A DNA stretch of 64,000 bases, from the NCBI GenBank assembly GCA_022600345.1, contig JAHZKP010000131.1, forward strand, positions 25,588 through 89,587. Direction: 5' to 3'. Positions 1 through 9,059 of the stretch are shown piece after piece. Under the pieces are notes generated by a model that had not been told where the DNA came from, ran no database searches, and saw only the letters and a program-made list of their open reading frames with translations. Source of the stretch: Alphaproteobacteria bacterium. GTDB taxonomy: Bacteria > Pseudomonadota > Alphaproteobacteria > Rhizobiales > Hyphomicrobiaceae. The position numbers and the translations under genes were made by a program. How positions within the stretch are numbered: position 1 is the stretch's first letter; each line of letters opens with the position of its first letter.

Positions 1-132
1 CCGCCGCTGATAACGCTCGCCCAGACTGCGCGGTGGCCGAAAGTTCTGCAATGCAGTTCGCACCCAACGCGCAGTTGCCGCACCGTCGGATCGCCGATAG
101 CTGACAAAGGCGTCATAGCCTGCCTCTTCCAT
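1..132 (-). CDS. TIR-domain protein, N-terminal part, runs off the left edge
   Basis: The reverse strand opens at 132 with a start codon preceded by a good Shine-Dalgarno core (GGAGG at about 137-142). The 44 visible residues contain YDAFVSYRRSDG, the first beta strand and BB-side signature of bacterial TIR domains, followed by a helix-like RWVRTALQNFRPP segment. The same layout begins the TIR-TPR protein at 19343-21523, so this is probably a second TIR gene on the same strand. Bacterial TIR domains are often NAD-consuming effectors or signal producers, but the catalytic Glu region lies outside the window. An upstream in-frame ATG at 186 is possible but has a weaker ribosome site. Confidence 0.72.
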   Translation of the reverse strand, partial: MEEAGYDAFVSYRRSDGAATARWVRTALQNFRPPRSLGERYQRR

Positions 133-588
133 GGCTGCCTCCAAACGAGACCACCCCGCCACTTCCCGTAGCCCGATGTAGTTCATCGCTCAAGCGGTTC
201 GACAACGCCTTTCGATCTTTTGGCCCCTGCTTACAAAGTCGTCCAGGACGAGCCAGCCGCAGTGCTGAACGTCTCTACCGAAAGCACCCATACGCTGATC
301 GCCGTGCTCCTGGCGGACTGACTTTGCCCCTGGACGGTCAAAGATCATGGGCTGGTGAAGGGATGGAGCAGGCCGGCCTATCTCACATGGGAAGCGGGCT
401 CAACGCCCGCTGACCGACGCCCCAATTGCCGCGATATAAACATGCCAAGCGCCCAGTTGGAACCACGCGATTGCAGCTTGACGACTTGCTTCTTGTATGC
501 TGACTTAACGGTATGTCGCGTATTTGGAGCCTGAGTTTTATCAATTCCAAAGGCGACTTAATATTGCCTGCTCTTTTGACCATGAGTT
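133..588. other. Divergent intergenic region, 456 bp
   Basis: This stretch lies between the leftward TIR gene and the rightward CAP-domain gene and should hold both promoters. A plus-strand open frame from about 175 to the TGA at 319-321 gives a protein-like C-terminal sequence, but it has no clear start and no recognised family. It may be a gene remnant. No convincing sigma70 promoter was identified. Confidence 0.3.
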
Positions 589-1188
589 GTGCGGCTGCAT
601 TGCTCTGTCTGTTATGGGTGTGTCCGTGTGCATTGGAAACACTTGAATAGAAGCCTCCATTATTTTGGAGTTTGGTCCGCAGTCCTTGCTGCGGCATTTT
701 TCTTTTCTCTTATTGCGACCCATAAGTCCATTGCCGGACACGCAAAGGGCGCGATTTCGGAATCCGAAAAATTAGAGTCGATTCGCACCCGAAGTATTTG
801 GATGCTAAATGCGTATCGCCAGAAGAATGGACTTCCACAACTCAAAGGCGACAAGAGGTTATTTGCCAGCGCCGGCAAATTCGCGTTTTATCTTTCGAGC
901 ACGGGTAAATTCGACCATGAGGCTGACGGGCGCGCGCCCAGGCAAAGAATGACCGCTGAGGGGCTTGCCCCCTGCACGACGGCGGAAAACCTCGCTTACT
1001 TTGCGACCTCCGAGGTCGAAGCACCCGCGAAAATCGCATTTGTGCTGTTTGATATGCTGCGCAAGTCCCCAGGCCACAACAAGAACATGCTGTTGGAGGC
1101 GGCCAGCCATATAGGTATCGGAGTCGCCAAGAAGGACGGCGAAGAGACCTATAGTCTGGTGCAGAATTTCTGGGGGCCCTGCTCATGA
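589..1188 (+). CDS. CAP/SCP-family (YkwD-like) membrane-anchored or exported protein
   Basis: The 199-residue product has a hydrophobic segment at about residues 28-43, followed by a CAP (cysteine-rich secretory/antigen 5/PR-1) domain. Recognisable elements are the early His in FDHEADG (about 110), the Glu in TAEN (about 133), the HNKNML motif with His at about 163, and the closing HIGIGVA and YSLVQNFWG strands. These are the residues that form the CAP cavity. The domain is small and extracytoplasmic by prediction; the biochemical role of bacterial CAP proteins is poorly known. The true start is uncertain: ATG 589 has no good ribosome site, and a GTG at 628 would place the hydrophobic stretch closer to the N-terminus. 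The stop overlaps the next start by 4 bp, which suggests co-translation. Confidence 0.72.
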   Translation: MRLHCSVCYGCVRVHWKHLNRSLHYFGVWSAVLAAAFFFSLIATHKSIAGHAKGAISESEKLESIRTRSIWMLNAYRQKNGLPQLKGDKRLFASAGKFAFYLSSTGKFDHEADGRAPRQRMTAEGLAPCTTAENLAYFATSEVEAPAKIAFVLFDMLRKSPGHNKNMLLEAASHIGIGVAKKDGEETYSLVQNFWGPCS

Positions 1189-2075
1189 CCGGTTATCGCG
1201 CTGCTGGTTCTGGGAACTGTTCAAGTTTTTCGGCGTCAGCTCTGCTTCGCGCCGGAATTCTACTGACAGCGTTGTTCTGGCCGATATTGTTTACATCCGC
1301 TGCCGTTGCCAAAGAATGCTTCACGGACCGCATCGGGTGCTTGGAAGTGTGTGAAGATGGAAGCCAGCGTGAATTAACGAAGGCTGCCAGCAACTTTGAG
1401 AAATGCTGGCCCCAGAGTGGACCGCGTCGACAACATGCCGAGCGCGAAAAGAAACGCAGGTCATTGGCCGTCCATGTAAAAAGCGAGCGGTCTCGAGAAG
1501 TACAATTCAAGTTGTACTCCCAAGGCTCTTCAAAGCGTCAGTGGCCATCTAAAAAGAAGGTCTGGTTTCTGACCGACAGCAAATCTATGAGAACGGAAAT
1601 TGCGTGCCCGCCAAACGAGCAGATTTGTTTTGGCGCATGGGAAGTTGGAACGCGCAATTATTGGGGCTGCGGGGTCAATTGTTCTTCAGCATGTAAAGCC
1701 TGTTGCAAAAGGTGCGGGACGTCTGAGCTAAGTATGACGTTGAGTGATAGTGAAAAGAAAGTGAAACTCTACAAGGCCATGGCGCTAGCCTGGAACAACA
1801 AGGGTGCCTGGCAGGTCTGGGTCAGCGACAATATTGGTGATGCCAAGCGCTCCGCGAGAAGCGCCTGTAATCGGAAATATGGCCGGTGTTCGCTTTCAAA
1901 GGCCTGGGTACACTCGCATAGCTTTGGCTGCATGGCGGTCGCAAGGGCAAGGTCCAATCATCTGTTCGTGCAAGTGAACAGTACAACCAGGGGAGACGTT
2001 CGCCGGGAGGTCCTAAGGAACTGCAGAAGAAAGCGGCGAGGCTGCAAGATTCAGTATGCGCACTGCAACGGTTAG
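1185..2075 (+). CDS. Cys-rich exported protein with DUF4189-like C-terminus
   Basis: The 296-residue product starts in an ATGA overlap with the CAP gene. A signal peptide is likely in residues 1-43 (hydrophobic LLRAGILLTALFWPILF then an AVA-type site). The mature part is basic and rich in cysteine, including a cluster at about residues 165-180. The last 100 residues have the alternating pattern of DUF4189 domains: a WNNKGAWQVW strand, regularly spaced Cys and Ala, and a closing C-x-x-x-Y-x-x-C. DUF4189 proteins are exported and uncharacterised. Function is unknown; disulfide-stabilised periplasmic or surface location is an inference. Confidence 0.6.
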   Translation: MTGYRAAGSGNCSSFSASALLRAGILLTALFWPILFTSAAVAKECFTDRIGCLEVCEDGSQRELTKAASNFEKCWPQSGPRRQHAEREKKRRSLAVHVKSERSREVQFKLYSQGSSKRQWPSKKKVWFLTDSKSMRTEIACPPNEQICFGAWEVGTRNYWGCGVNCSSACKACCKRCGTSELSMTLSDSEKKVKLYKAMALAWNNKGAWQVWVSDNIGDAKRSARSACNRKYGRCSLSKAWVHSHSFGCMAVARARSNHLFVQVNSTTRGDVRREVLRNCRRKRRGCKIQYAHCNG

Positions 2076-2169
2076 ACGATGATTGCAAGCCTGTCGGGTG
2101 CGTACGCTTTGCTCCGCCAGGGAATGCAGTCGAAGTTTTTAAAGGCGTATCGGGTATTTGGAGGTTTTA

Positions 2170-4008
2170 ATGTATCGCTACTTAGTCGCCATCACGGCTT
2201 TCTTGATTTTGGCGCCCCAGACGATGGCCGCGCCCAAACAGGAAACGATGGTTTTGGCGCCAGACACAGGCTTGATCCGGAAGGTTGTCGCAGGGTCGAA
2301 CAAGATCAAGGCCTTCCAGAAGCCTGATTCCAGTTCAAGCGAGGCCTACACCTTGGAACTGCTGCAGCCCTATTACGTCATGGCTGAAGAAGGCGAGTAT
2401 CTCAAGATTACGAACGTCGCCGCCCTGACGCAGGATGAAGCTGAAAAGGGCAAGGTCGGTTACGTGCTGGCAGAGCAAATTCACGACTGGCCAACCCGTG
2501 AAGCCTTGCACTTCCTTCCCTTTACTCTTTCTGACGACCGCAACCCCATCGACGCTTGGGATGATGAGGGCGAAATCCGGAAATTCTTCGAGACCGGCGA
2601 TAAAATCTCCCACCCCCCCACGTTTCGCGAAGATATAAAATCGACGTTGGCTCGAGAGGGCGACCTTCGCCCTTACCCGGTGCTCGACAGCTTCGAAACC
2701 GACTTTATGGGCCGAACGAAAAAGACCGTTCACAAGGTGCTGCTACCAGCGGCTATCGCGCCGAGCACCGGTGTCGTAATGGAGGAAGACGAGAAGCAGA
2801 AACTTGAAAAAGTTCTCAGCTCAGTCACATTCAACATCGTGTTCGATGCCACGGGCTCAATGGGGCCAATCGCATCGGATGTCGCCGATCAGTTATTAGG
2901 CGCCATCGAGTCAATGGGTGAAAAAGCGGTCGAGCAAGTCAAAGTTGGATACGTTTTCTACCGCGATGAAGGTGATGAAGAGCCCTCGCTGATTACGCCG
3001 GCAACGAGTGTCGGGGAGGCGGCTAATTTCCTGCGCGAGTACGCTGGTAGAATGACGGGCGGCGGGGATACAGCCGAGCCCGTTCTTGATGCCGTCTACA
3101 TGAGTGCCGAACTTTTCGACTGGACGGCCGGCGACGCTCAAAACGGTTCCCGGCGGGTTGCCGTCATTGTTTTGAATGGAGATGCCAAGCCCAGAACAAC
3201 AGGCGCCATCGATAGCCGTGTTCCGGCGAACCAGACACCTGCGGAGATTGGCAAGGTTCTGGTCGAGAACCGCATCCTCGCGATAACGGTCCAGGCGGGC
3301 GAATCTGCCGGCGAAAACCTGTTGGCCGTGCTGCAGCGTGTTGCGGAATTGACGAATGGTGAGTTCGTCAAATACGGGCCCGATATGCGTGGGAGAGTGG
3401 GCACTGCAATCAGGAAATCCTTCGCTGATAAAATTTCGACGGCAGCAACAGAAGCCCGGGAAGTTGCTGGGAAAGCGATCATCAAGGATGGAAAGGCCGT
3501 CGTCCCACTGGCAGTCCTTGATGCTGAAAAACTGGCACGCCTGCGCGAAGCTGGCGTCAAGTTCAACATTGACGACCGCAAAGGCGGAATACTCGTTCAC
3601 CCCGGATATATGCCCGAAAACAAGGACCTCCTTGATCCCCAAGTGCGGATCGAAAAGGACACATTGCAGCGCCTGTTGAACCTATTTTCCGTTCTGTCGG
3701 CAACGGGCATCGATGCCACCGATTTACGGGCCTCGGTGGAGGAAAGCATCGCGGCAATGGCAGGAGAGCGGCCCAACCCTGGCGACGATATCGCAAGCAT
3801 CGTGCGCAAGAAGCTGGGGCTCAAGTTCCGCACCGAGCTACTCTCGTTCAACATTGAATATCTGGAGGGTCTGACGCCAAAGGAACGCTTGTCACTGCAA
3901 AAGCGGATCAAAGAAGCTGCTGACCGTCTTGGCGATTTCCTGGATGCCCGGGTTGAGGAGTTTGACATTAGCGGTTCTGTGTGGATGCCGGTGGGCTTTC
4001 TACCCTGA
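2170..4008 (+). CDS. Exported von Willebrand factor A (vWA) domain protein
   Basis: The start at 2170 is fixed by GGAGG six bases upstream and by an immediate signal peptide (MYRYLVAITAFLILAPQTMA). The product has 612 residues. Residues 25-110 resemble an SH3-like fold. A vWA domain spans about 215-400 with the metal-site motif DATGSM (Asp at about 226), a DxTxS variant of the DxSxS MIDAS, then GGGDTAEP and a hydrophobic strand ending in LNGD. The arrangement recalls the vWA region of PpkA-type proteins, but no kinase domain is present. It lies upstream of the ABC transporter, and a second vWA gene closes the cluster. A role in sensing or binding in the periplasm is an inference. Confidence 0.78.
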   Translation: MYRYLVAITAFLILAPQTMAAPKQETMVLAPDTGLIRKVVAGSNKIKAFQKPDSSSSEAYTLELLQPYYVMAEEGEYLKITNVAALTQDEAEKGKVGYVLAEQIHDWPTREALHFLPFTLSDDRNPIDAWDDEGEIRKFFETGDKISHPPTFREDIKSTLAREGDLRPYPVLDSFETDFMGRTKKTVHKVLLPAAIAPSTGVVMEEDEKQKLEKVLSSVTFNIVFDATGSMGPIASDVADQLLGAIESMGEKAVEQVKVGYVFYRDEGDEEPSLITPATSVGEAANFLREYAGRMTGGGDTAEPVLDAVYMSAELFDWTAGDAQNGSRRVAVIVLNGDAKPRTTGAIDSRVPANQTPAEIGKVLVENRILAITVQAGESAGENLLAVLQRVAELTNGEFVKYGPDMRGRVGTAIRKSFADKISTAATEAREVAGKAIIKDGKAVVPLAVLDAEKLARLREAGVKFNIDDRKGGILVHPGYMPENKDLLDPQVRIEKDTLQRLLNLFSVLSATGIDATDLRASVEESIAAMAGERPNPGDDIASIVRKKLGLKFRTELLSFNIEYLEGLTPKERLSLQKRIKEAADRLGDFLDARVEEFDISGSVWMPVGFLP

Positions 4009-4152
4009 CCCACTTTGCCCAACCTGCTCGCAACGCAAATGGGGGACGATGGGGAGACCTGACGTCCTTCCAGCAATTTTTCAGGACGCTGACCTGCGCC
4101 TCACCCGGCAACTTGGGGCGCGGTCCTATTTCAAGTGGGGGGTTCCGAGCCG

Positions 4153-6609
4153 ATGCTAAGGAACCAAGCGTCGCGATCGGAAAAGATTATGTCAGAAATT
4201 GATCCTGGCCTATTGAAATCACGCTTGAAAGCGGCCCCCTCGAGCGGCCACAAGCAACCGATAATCTCACTTCGCGGGATCCGACGATCCTTCGAAATTG
4301 GCGGAGAGCACTCGAATGTGCTGGTGGATGTCAATCTCGATATCTACCCAGGGCAATTCATTGTCATCAGAGGCGACAGCGGCACCGGCAAATCTACTTT
4401 GCTGCGCATTCTAGGTCTTCTCGATCACGACTTCTCCGGATCGTATTCGTTCGCCGGGGTCAACGTGGAGGGGCGGCCAGACTGGTGGCTTGACGAAGTG
4501 CGTTCTGACAACATCGGCTTCGTGTTTCAGGAAGGACGCCTGTTCGATCACCTATCCTTGCAAGACAACATTCTTGTATCGCAGCGCTTGCGGCGGGAGA
4601 AGGATGAGTTTCGCGGCCACATAGACCGGTTCTCCCAACACTACTTCGAGAGTTGGGAAATTGACCGAGGACTTCTTCAGGACCCAGCCGTTTCAGCATC
4701 GGGCGGGCAGCGGCAGCGTGCTGCAATTTGGCGTGCCTTGTCCACACGACCGCCAATTCTTCTTGCTGACGAGCCAACCGCAAGTTTGGATGCTCAACGC
4801 AAGGGTAAAATCAAAGACCTTCTGGTGAGTGCATGCTCGATTGGCGTAACGGTTATCGTTGTGTCACACGACGACCTTTTCTATGACCTGGGCGAACAAT
4901 ACGAAATGCTGGCAGGAAAGCTTGTTCCCGTCAGCGATGCGAGTGGCGCTCCGTCCCCAACTCCCCTCCCACGAGACCTTGAAGGGGAATTGACACCAAC
5001 AGCCAACGTGACACCTAGCAGTATGCATCAGGGTGTCGATGGCGCTGAGATTGAAATCAGCAATGCGCAGGTTACTTCGGCCCGGGCTCCCAAGATTAAT
5101 CCGGCGCCCCAACAACAAGGACAAGCCGGAACGCTACCGGCCGAGGCGCCAGTGGATCTCGAACCAGCAGCACGCACCAGTCAATCATCACCAATTAGAA
5201 CGGGGCAATCGGGCCACCATGCATTGGCGCCTCGCGCGCCCTCGATGACCCATCAGTGGTCCAAGACGCTGGGTGGGTGGTCTCCTCGTGCCGACCTTCT
5301 GACGCTGTTCAGGCAGGTTTTGCGGGAAACGTTTGGCCGGCCCATTTTTCTTCTTGTAGTCCTCGTGGCTCTCATCGCCGGAACGGCCCAGATTACGTTT
5401 TTCCTGTCGCTGTTGTTTGGCACCCAGGACTTCATCGATTATTCGATCAAGCAGGGGTCGAGATTAAATCGGGTTCAGATCAAACCGAAAACCGAAAATC
5501 GCGCCAAGCCGGACCGGTTCCCCGACAGACACGAAATCGCAGCACTGCCAGACATCGAGAGCGTCGTCGGCCGACGCGAAAGCACACTGCGATTGGTCAC
5601 TGGCCCCGATGACACGACGCCCTATGTCGCGATGGGGCTGCATGATGATGATCCTGAATACAAACTTTTGTATTTCCTCGCGGGCCAAGGCTTTTCATCA
5701 GGTGCCCAGGATCTTGAAATTATCGTTACACAGGCCCTTTCGGTCGACCTGGAGATCACGCCACCTCTCACTGCGTCCGAAAAACAGGATTTCAGAAACT
5801 ACATCGGCCGGCAGGTCGAAGTTCAAATTCCGACGTTTTCGAAGAACGGCCGCGAGCGCGAACGCAAGTCGGTCAAGTTAAAAATCGCAGGTGTGATTTC
5901 CAAAGCAGAAGGCGGGCGGCAGGCCTATCTTCCAAATCGGACGTTGGTTGCTTTCGACCGCTACAAAAGAGACCGGCTGGGAGAAGCCCCGCTCCCGGTT
6001 ACTGGGGATGGCACAGCCTGGTCGCTGCCTGCCGCCGGGATCCAATCCTATGCCGATTTTCCGTGGGAGGATCGCCTCCACATATACACGAAGGAAGTTC
6101 GGGGCGTGATTGCAGTCTTTTCGCAAATCGCGCAATCTGGTTACCGGCCTCAATCAGATATCTGGGAGTACAAATGGGTATTGGATATCCAGGATATCGC
6201 CTGGAATGTGTTTATGCCACTGATGGGGCTGATCGTTGTCGTCGTCGTGCTCACCGTGGGGACAAATATCTATTACAGCGCTCAAATTCGCAAAAAGGAA
6301 TTTGCGTTGTGGCGTATTCTGGGGATGCGGGTCGGCGACCTGGCACTGACACAAGTTGCCTCAACAATTATCATGGTCGTCTTGGGGACCGTTGTTGGTG
6401 TCGGACTTGGAATGCTTCTGATCGAGCCGGCTCGGACACTGCTCCAGAGTCAGCAAGAGAATGAAGCTCTCGGAAAAATCTTTGCTCCTGTCCTGGCATT
6501 CTCCCCACTCATTTTGATCGGTGCCATTGTGATCGGGATCCTATCGGCGATATTTCCTGCCAGACAAGCTGGGCGAACGAATCCCGCCAAGATTCTTCAG
6601 TCGAACTAA
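4153..6609 (+). CDS. One-piece ABC transporter: LolD-like ATPase fused to MacB/FtsX-like permease
   Basis: From ATG 4153 (ATG 4189 is an alternative) the product has about 818 residues. The N-terminal ATPase has a Walker A GDSGTGKST at about 75-83, a signature SASGGQRQR near 180, a Walker B ILLADEPTASLD near 201-212 and a switch His in VVSHDD. A Pro/Ala/Gln-rich linker covers about 275-375. One transmembrane helix follows near 396-420, then a large extracytoplasmic domain, and three C-terminal helices at about 685-710, 730-755 and 780-803, the FtsX/MacB permease topology. MacB has ATPase and permease in one chain but is usually about 650 residues. No MacA or TolC-like partner is present. Likely role: moving or mechanically signalling on an envelope substrate with the flanking exported proteins. 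Confidence 0.88.
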   Translation: MLRNQASRSEKIMSEIDPGLLKSRLKAAPSSGHKQPIISLRGIRRSFEIGGEHSNVLVDVNLDIYPGQFIVIRGDSGTGKSTLLRILGLLDHDFSGSYSFAGVNVEGRPDWWLDEVRSDNIGFVFQEGRLFDHLSLQDNILVSQRLRREKDEFRGHIDRFSQHYFESWEIDRGLLQDPAVSASGGQRQRAAIWRALSTRPPILLADEPTASLDAQRKGKIKDLLVSACSIGVTVIVVSHDDLFYDLGEQYEMLAGKLVPVSDASGAPSPTPLPRDLEGELTPTANVTPSSMHQGVDGAEIEISNAQVTSARAPKINPAPQQQGQAGTLPAEAPVDLEPAARTSQSSPIRTGQSGHHALAPRAPSMTHQWSKTLGGWSPRADLLTLFRQVLRETFGRPIFLLVVLVALIAGTAQITFFLSLLFGTQDFIDYSIKQGSRLNRVQIKPKTENRAKPDRFPDRHEIAALPDIESVVGRRESTLRLVTGPDDTTPYVAMGLHDDDPEYKLLYFLAGQGFSSGAQDLEIIVTQALSVDLEITPPLTASEKQDFRNYIGRQVEVQIPTFSKNGRERERKSVKLKIAGVISKAEGGRQAYLPNRTLVAFDRYKRDRLGEAPLPVTGDGTAWSLPAAGIQSYADFPWEDRLHIYTKEVRGVIAVFSQIAQSGYRPQSDIWEYKWVLDIQDIAWNVFMPLMGLIVVVVVLTVGTNIYYSAQIRKKEFALWRILGMRVGDLALTQVASTIIMVVLGTVVGVGLGMLLIEPARTLLQSQQENEALGKIFAPVLAFSPLILIGAIVIGILSAIFPARQAGRTNPAKILQSN

Positions 6610-6630
6610 TGCCTTTAGAGGGAGCCTGGA

Positions 6631-8904
6631 ATGCTGGAAAAGAGTTCTCGCCGGTCACTTCAGTGGGGAGGGCAGCCCACTCAGAGAGCCCGCGGCCACT
6701 TCGGCAACTTCTACTGCCTTGCGCTCACGTCAATAATCGTCATCTTGTTGCCACTCTCCAGCTTTTCCCCCACCTATGCCCAATGGGTCGAAGCTCCCGT
6801 GGCGCCCCATGCTACAAAGGCTCTGGAAAAAAACCGTGACATCATGGACGCATTCACGGATGGCATCGCAGACTGCCCCGACTATTTCGTTTTGCCCAGA
6901 AGTTGGCAGTCCGAGCGCTTTGTCTTAACCGACTGTTTGAGATTCACGAAAGCAATCGATTTACCAATTAGCGATTCTGGCTGCCCTGTTCATGGTGACA
7001 AGCAAAAGACGGAGCTTTTTGAGGCCGGCAGCATCTTTGGTGTATGGCGCTGGACACACTACGACAAAGGAGATGCCTTCTGCGCATGGCTGACGCCGGC
7101 AGCCGTACAAAAGAACGGGAGATTCGTCAGATACAAAGGTATTCTCAATCTCAATGTTGCGCTTCCCCGCAAACTCGAATCCTATGGCATCAAGATTGGC
7201 AAATTCTCGCCACCGCGTGAGCCGATCCCCATCAGGCGCCTTAATCCGCACTATAGCGGACCCGAGCCCCTCCGACCGCGAATTGAATTGAGGCGGCCAC
7301 TAATTATTGCAAGTATGGATGCGGCGACCCCCGTCTCCGAAAGAAGTCCCGACCGCGGCCCGTATATTGCGCCGCCGGCTTCGCGACCAACCAGTGAAAG
7401 GTTCGCGCGATCAGCCAAAAGGGATCTGCCAATTGACGACGAGCGGCGGCGCCCTCCGGTCTCGCTAGACCACCTGCTTCCAGATAGCGAATATGATGAG
7501 CCTTGGACGCCTGAAAGTCCGGATGGGCCGGACACAGCAATGATCGAGGAGCCGCCAGCCGCAGAACCCAGCGCGCCCGAAATGGATAAAGACGCAACGG
7601 TCCAGGTTTGCACCACACAGGGCAAGCCGCTGGCGGAAATCCCGTCAAGCCTGATTACGGCCAGCCGGGCAAACTATGTCGCAAGTTTGAAACCCCTGCA
7701 GCCCGAAAAGATATTCCGATTTCGCGCTTTTGGTAACGACTATTACGATGATGGACTGATCGATAATCCCTTGAGAAAGGCCGGGGCTGCGATAGTCCCG
7801 GTCCGCTCACTGAAGAGCTACAACACTCATAAGATGGCGAACGGCGAGGTTCGAACTGCCCACATTGGCGAGATTGAACTGCCCGAAGACCTATCTCCGG
7901 CTGATGGCCCATCTCTGAAGGGCGCAATCCGCATCATTGCATCCCCTCGCGCATTGGAATTGATCAAACCAAGAGTCCTGGCAAAACTCATGAAAAGACG
8001 CGAGAACAAGAACTTCGATTTAAAGATAGTTTTCGACAGGATATTGCCTGAAGGCAAGCTTGCCGAAAGCGAAACGCTGACGAACTTTTCCGAATTGGCC
8101 GAGCGCGCCCGGAACACACCGCTCCGCCTTGACGAAACTGAATTTGGCAACCTTCTGGAGAAGGTTGCCGAACGCCTGAAGTCTTCCGACTACGCTTTTG
8201 ATCACCTGATCATCGCCAAAGAGAACTGGAATGCTCCGCTCAATGCTGCATCATCCGTTATCGAGGTATTGAATGCGGGCGAGGCGCGGGGGAAGACTGG
8301 AAGTTGGCTTTCGATATATTCAAAATTTACAGCGGCACACGGAAACTCATTCTTGAGTGCTGCAGTGAACCGGAGCGGGGGTGGGCGACTCTTTTCGGAA
8401 CGGGCGAAAAAAACTGAGAACCCAATTCCCCGCCGACTTCAGTTTCTCAGCGCTCTTCGCGGTACGGTTCAAAATCGTGCACTTCGCGAGGAACTGGCTG
8501 GGGCGAAGAAAAAGCCAGCACGAAAAGTAACAATCGACCTCAATAGCGTCACGGAGCCTAATGGCACAGGGCATTTAATTGCCCGAGAACAGATGAGCCA
8601 ATTTCGCAAGAAACTGCAATTGCTTCTCGACCGGCTGAAGTATGATACGGACAGGGACACTGGGGACGGTGGTTTGTCGCTGGGGGAATATTTTTTGAAA
8701 GCCGATCCGCCATTCATCAAACTTCCCGCCACTGCGCCGGTGCGTTATCGAAGGCGCAACCCTCTATCGGCGATGACAAAGGACGAAATTCGGACGTTCA
8801 ATCGCAACCTAACCAAGCTGCTCAACTCCCGGGGCTTCACCAGCCCCAAGAGATGCGCAGCATATTTTCTCAGGGACAAGGACTTGGGCGCAGACGGGCT
8901 GTAG
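6631..8904 (+). CDS. Large exported protein of unknown function
   Basis: A ribosome site (AGAGGGAG) lies just upstream of ATG 6631, and the gene follows the ABC transporter by 21 bp. The 757-residue product has an N-terminal hydrophobic segment at about 31-50 (SIIVILLPLSSFSPTYA), consistent with a signal peptide with a long N region. Residues 60-190 contain several Cys; residues 205-320 are Pro/Arg/Glu-rich and probably disordered. The C-terminal half is mixed alpha/beta and could be a vWA- or Rossmann-like fold without a metal site, but I do not recognise it. Operon position ties it to the transporter. Confidence 0.7.
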   Translation: MLEKSSRRSLQWGGQPTQRARGHFGNFYCLALTSIIVILLPLSSFSPTYAQWVEAPVAPHATKALEKNRDIMDAFTDGIADCPDYFVLPRSWQSERFVLTDCLRFTKAIDLPISDSGCPVHGDKQKTELFEAGSIFGVWRWTHYDKGDAFCAWLTPAAVQKNGRFVRYKGILNLNVALPRKLESYGIKIGKFSPPREPIPIRRLNPHYSGPEPLRPRIELRRPLIIASMDAATPVSERSPDRGPYIAPPASRPTSERFARSAKRDLPIDDERRRPPVSLDHLLPDSEYDEPWTPESPDGPDTAMIEEPPAAEPSAPEMDKDATVQVCTTQGKPLAEIPSSLITASRANYVASLKPLQPEKIFRFRAFGNDYYDDGLIDNPLRKAGAAIVPVRSLKSYNTHKMANGEVRTAHIGEIELPEDLSPADGPSLKGAIRIIASPRALELIKPRVLAKLMKRRENKNFDLKIVFDRILPEGKLAESETLTNFSELAERARNTPLRLDETEFGNLLEKVAERLKSSDYAFDHLIIAKENWNAPLNAASSVIEVLNAGEARGKTGSWLSIYSKFTAAHGNSFLSAAVNRSGGGRLFSERAKKTENPIPRRLQFLSALRGTVQNRALREELAGAKKKPARKVTIDLNSVTEPNGTGHLIAREQMSQFRKKLQLLLDRLKYDTDRDTGDGGLSLGEYFLKADPPFIKLPATAPVRYRRRNPLSAMTKDEIRTFNRNLTKLLNSRGFTSPKRCAAYFLRDKDLGADGL

Positions 8905-9059
8905 GAACAGAACTCACTAACGCTCGTTTGCCGGGCGCACTTGGTCAAACCTTTGTGGAATCAAAACACAAACCAGGGGTTGGCCAGTATCCCGTAGCAA
9001 GCTCTTGGGTACCCAGCATCGGAGACGGACTTAAAAAACACAGCCAGGTAACGATAAAG

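Noticed and set aside
2911..3642. 243-codon minus-strand open frame
   Set aside because: It is antisense to the vWA gene with its clear MIDAS motif.
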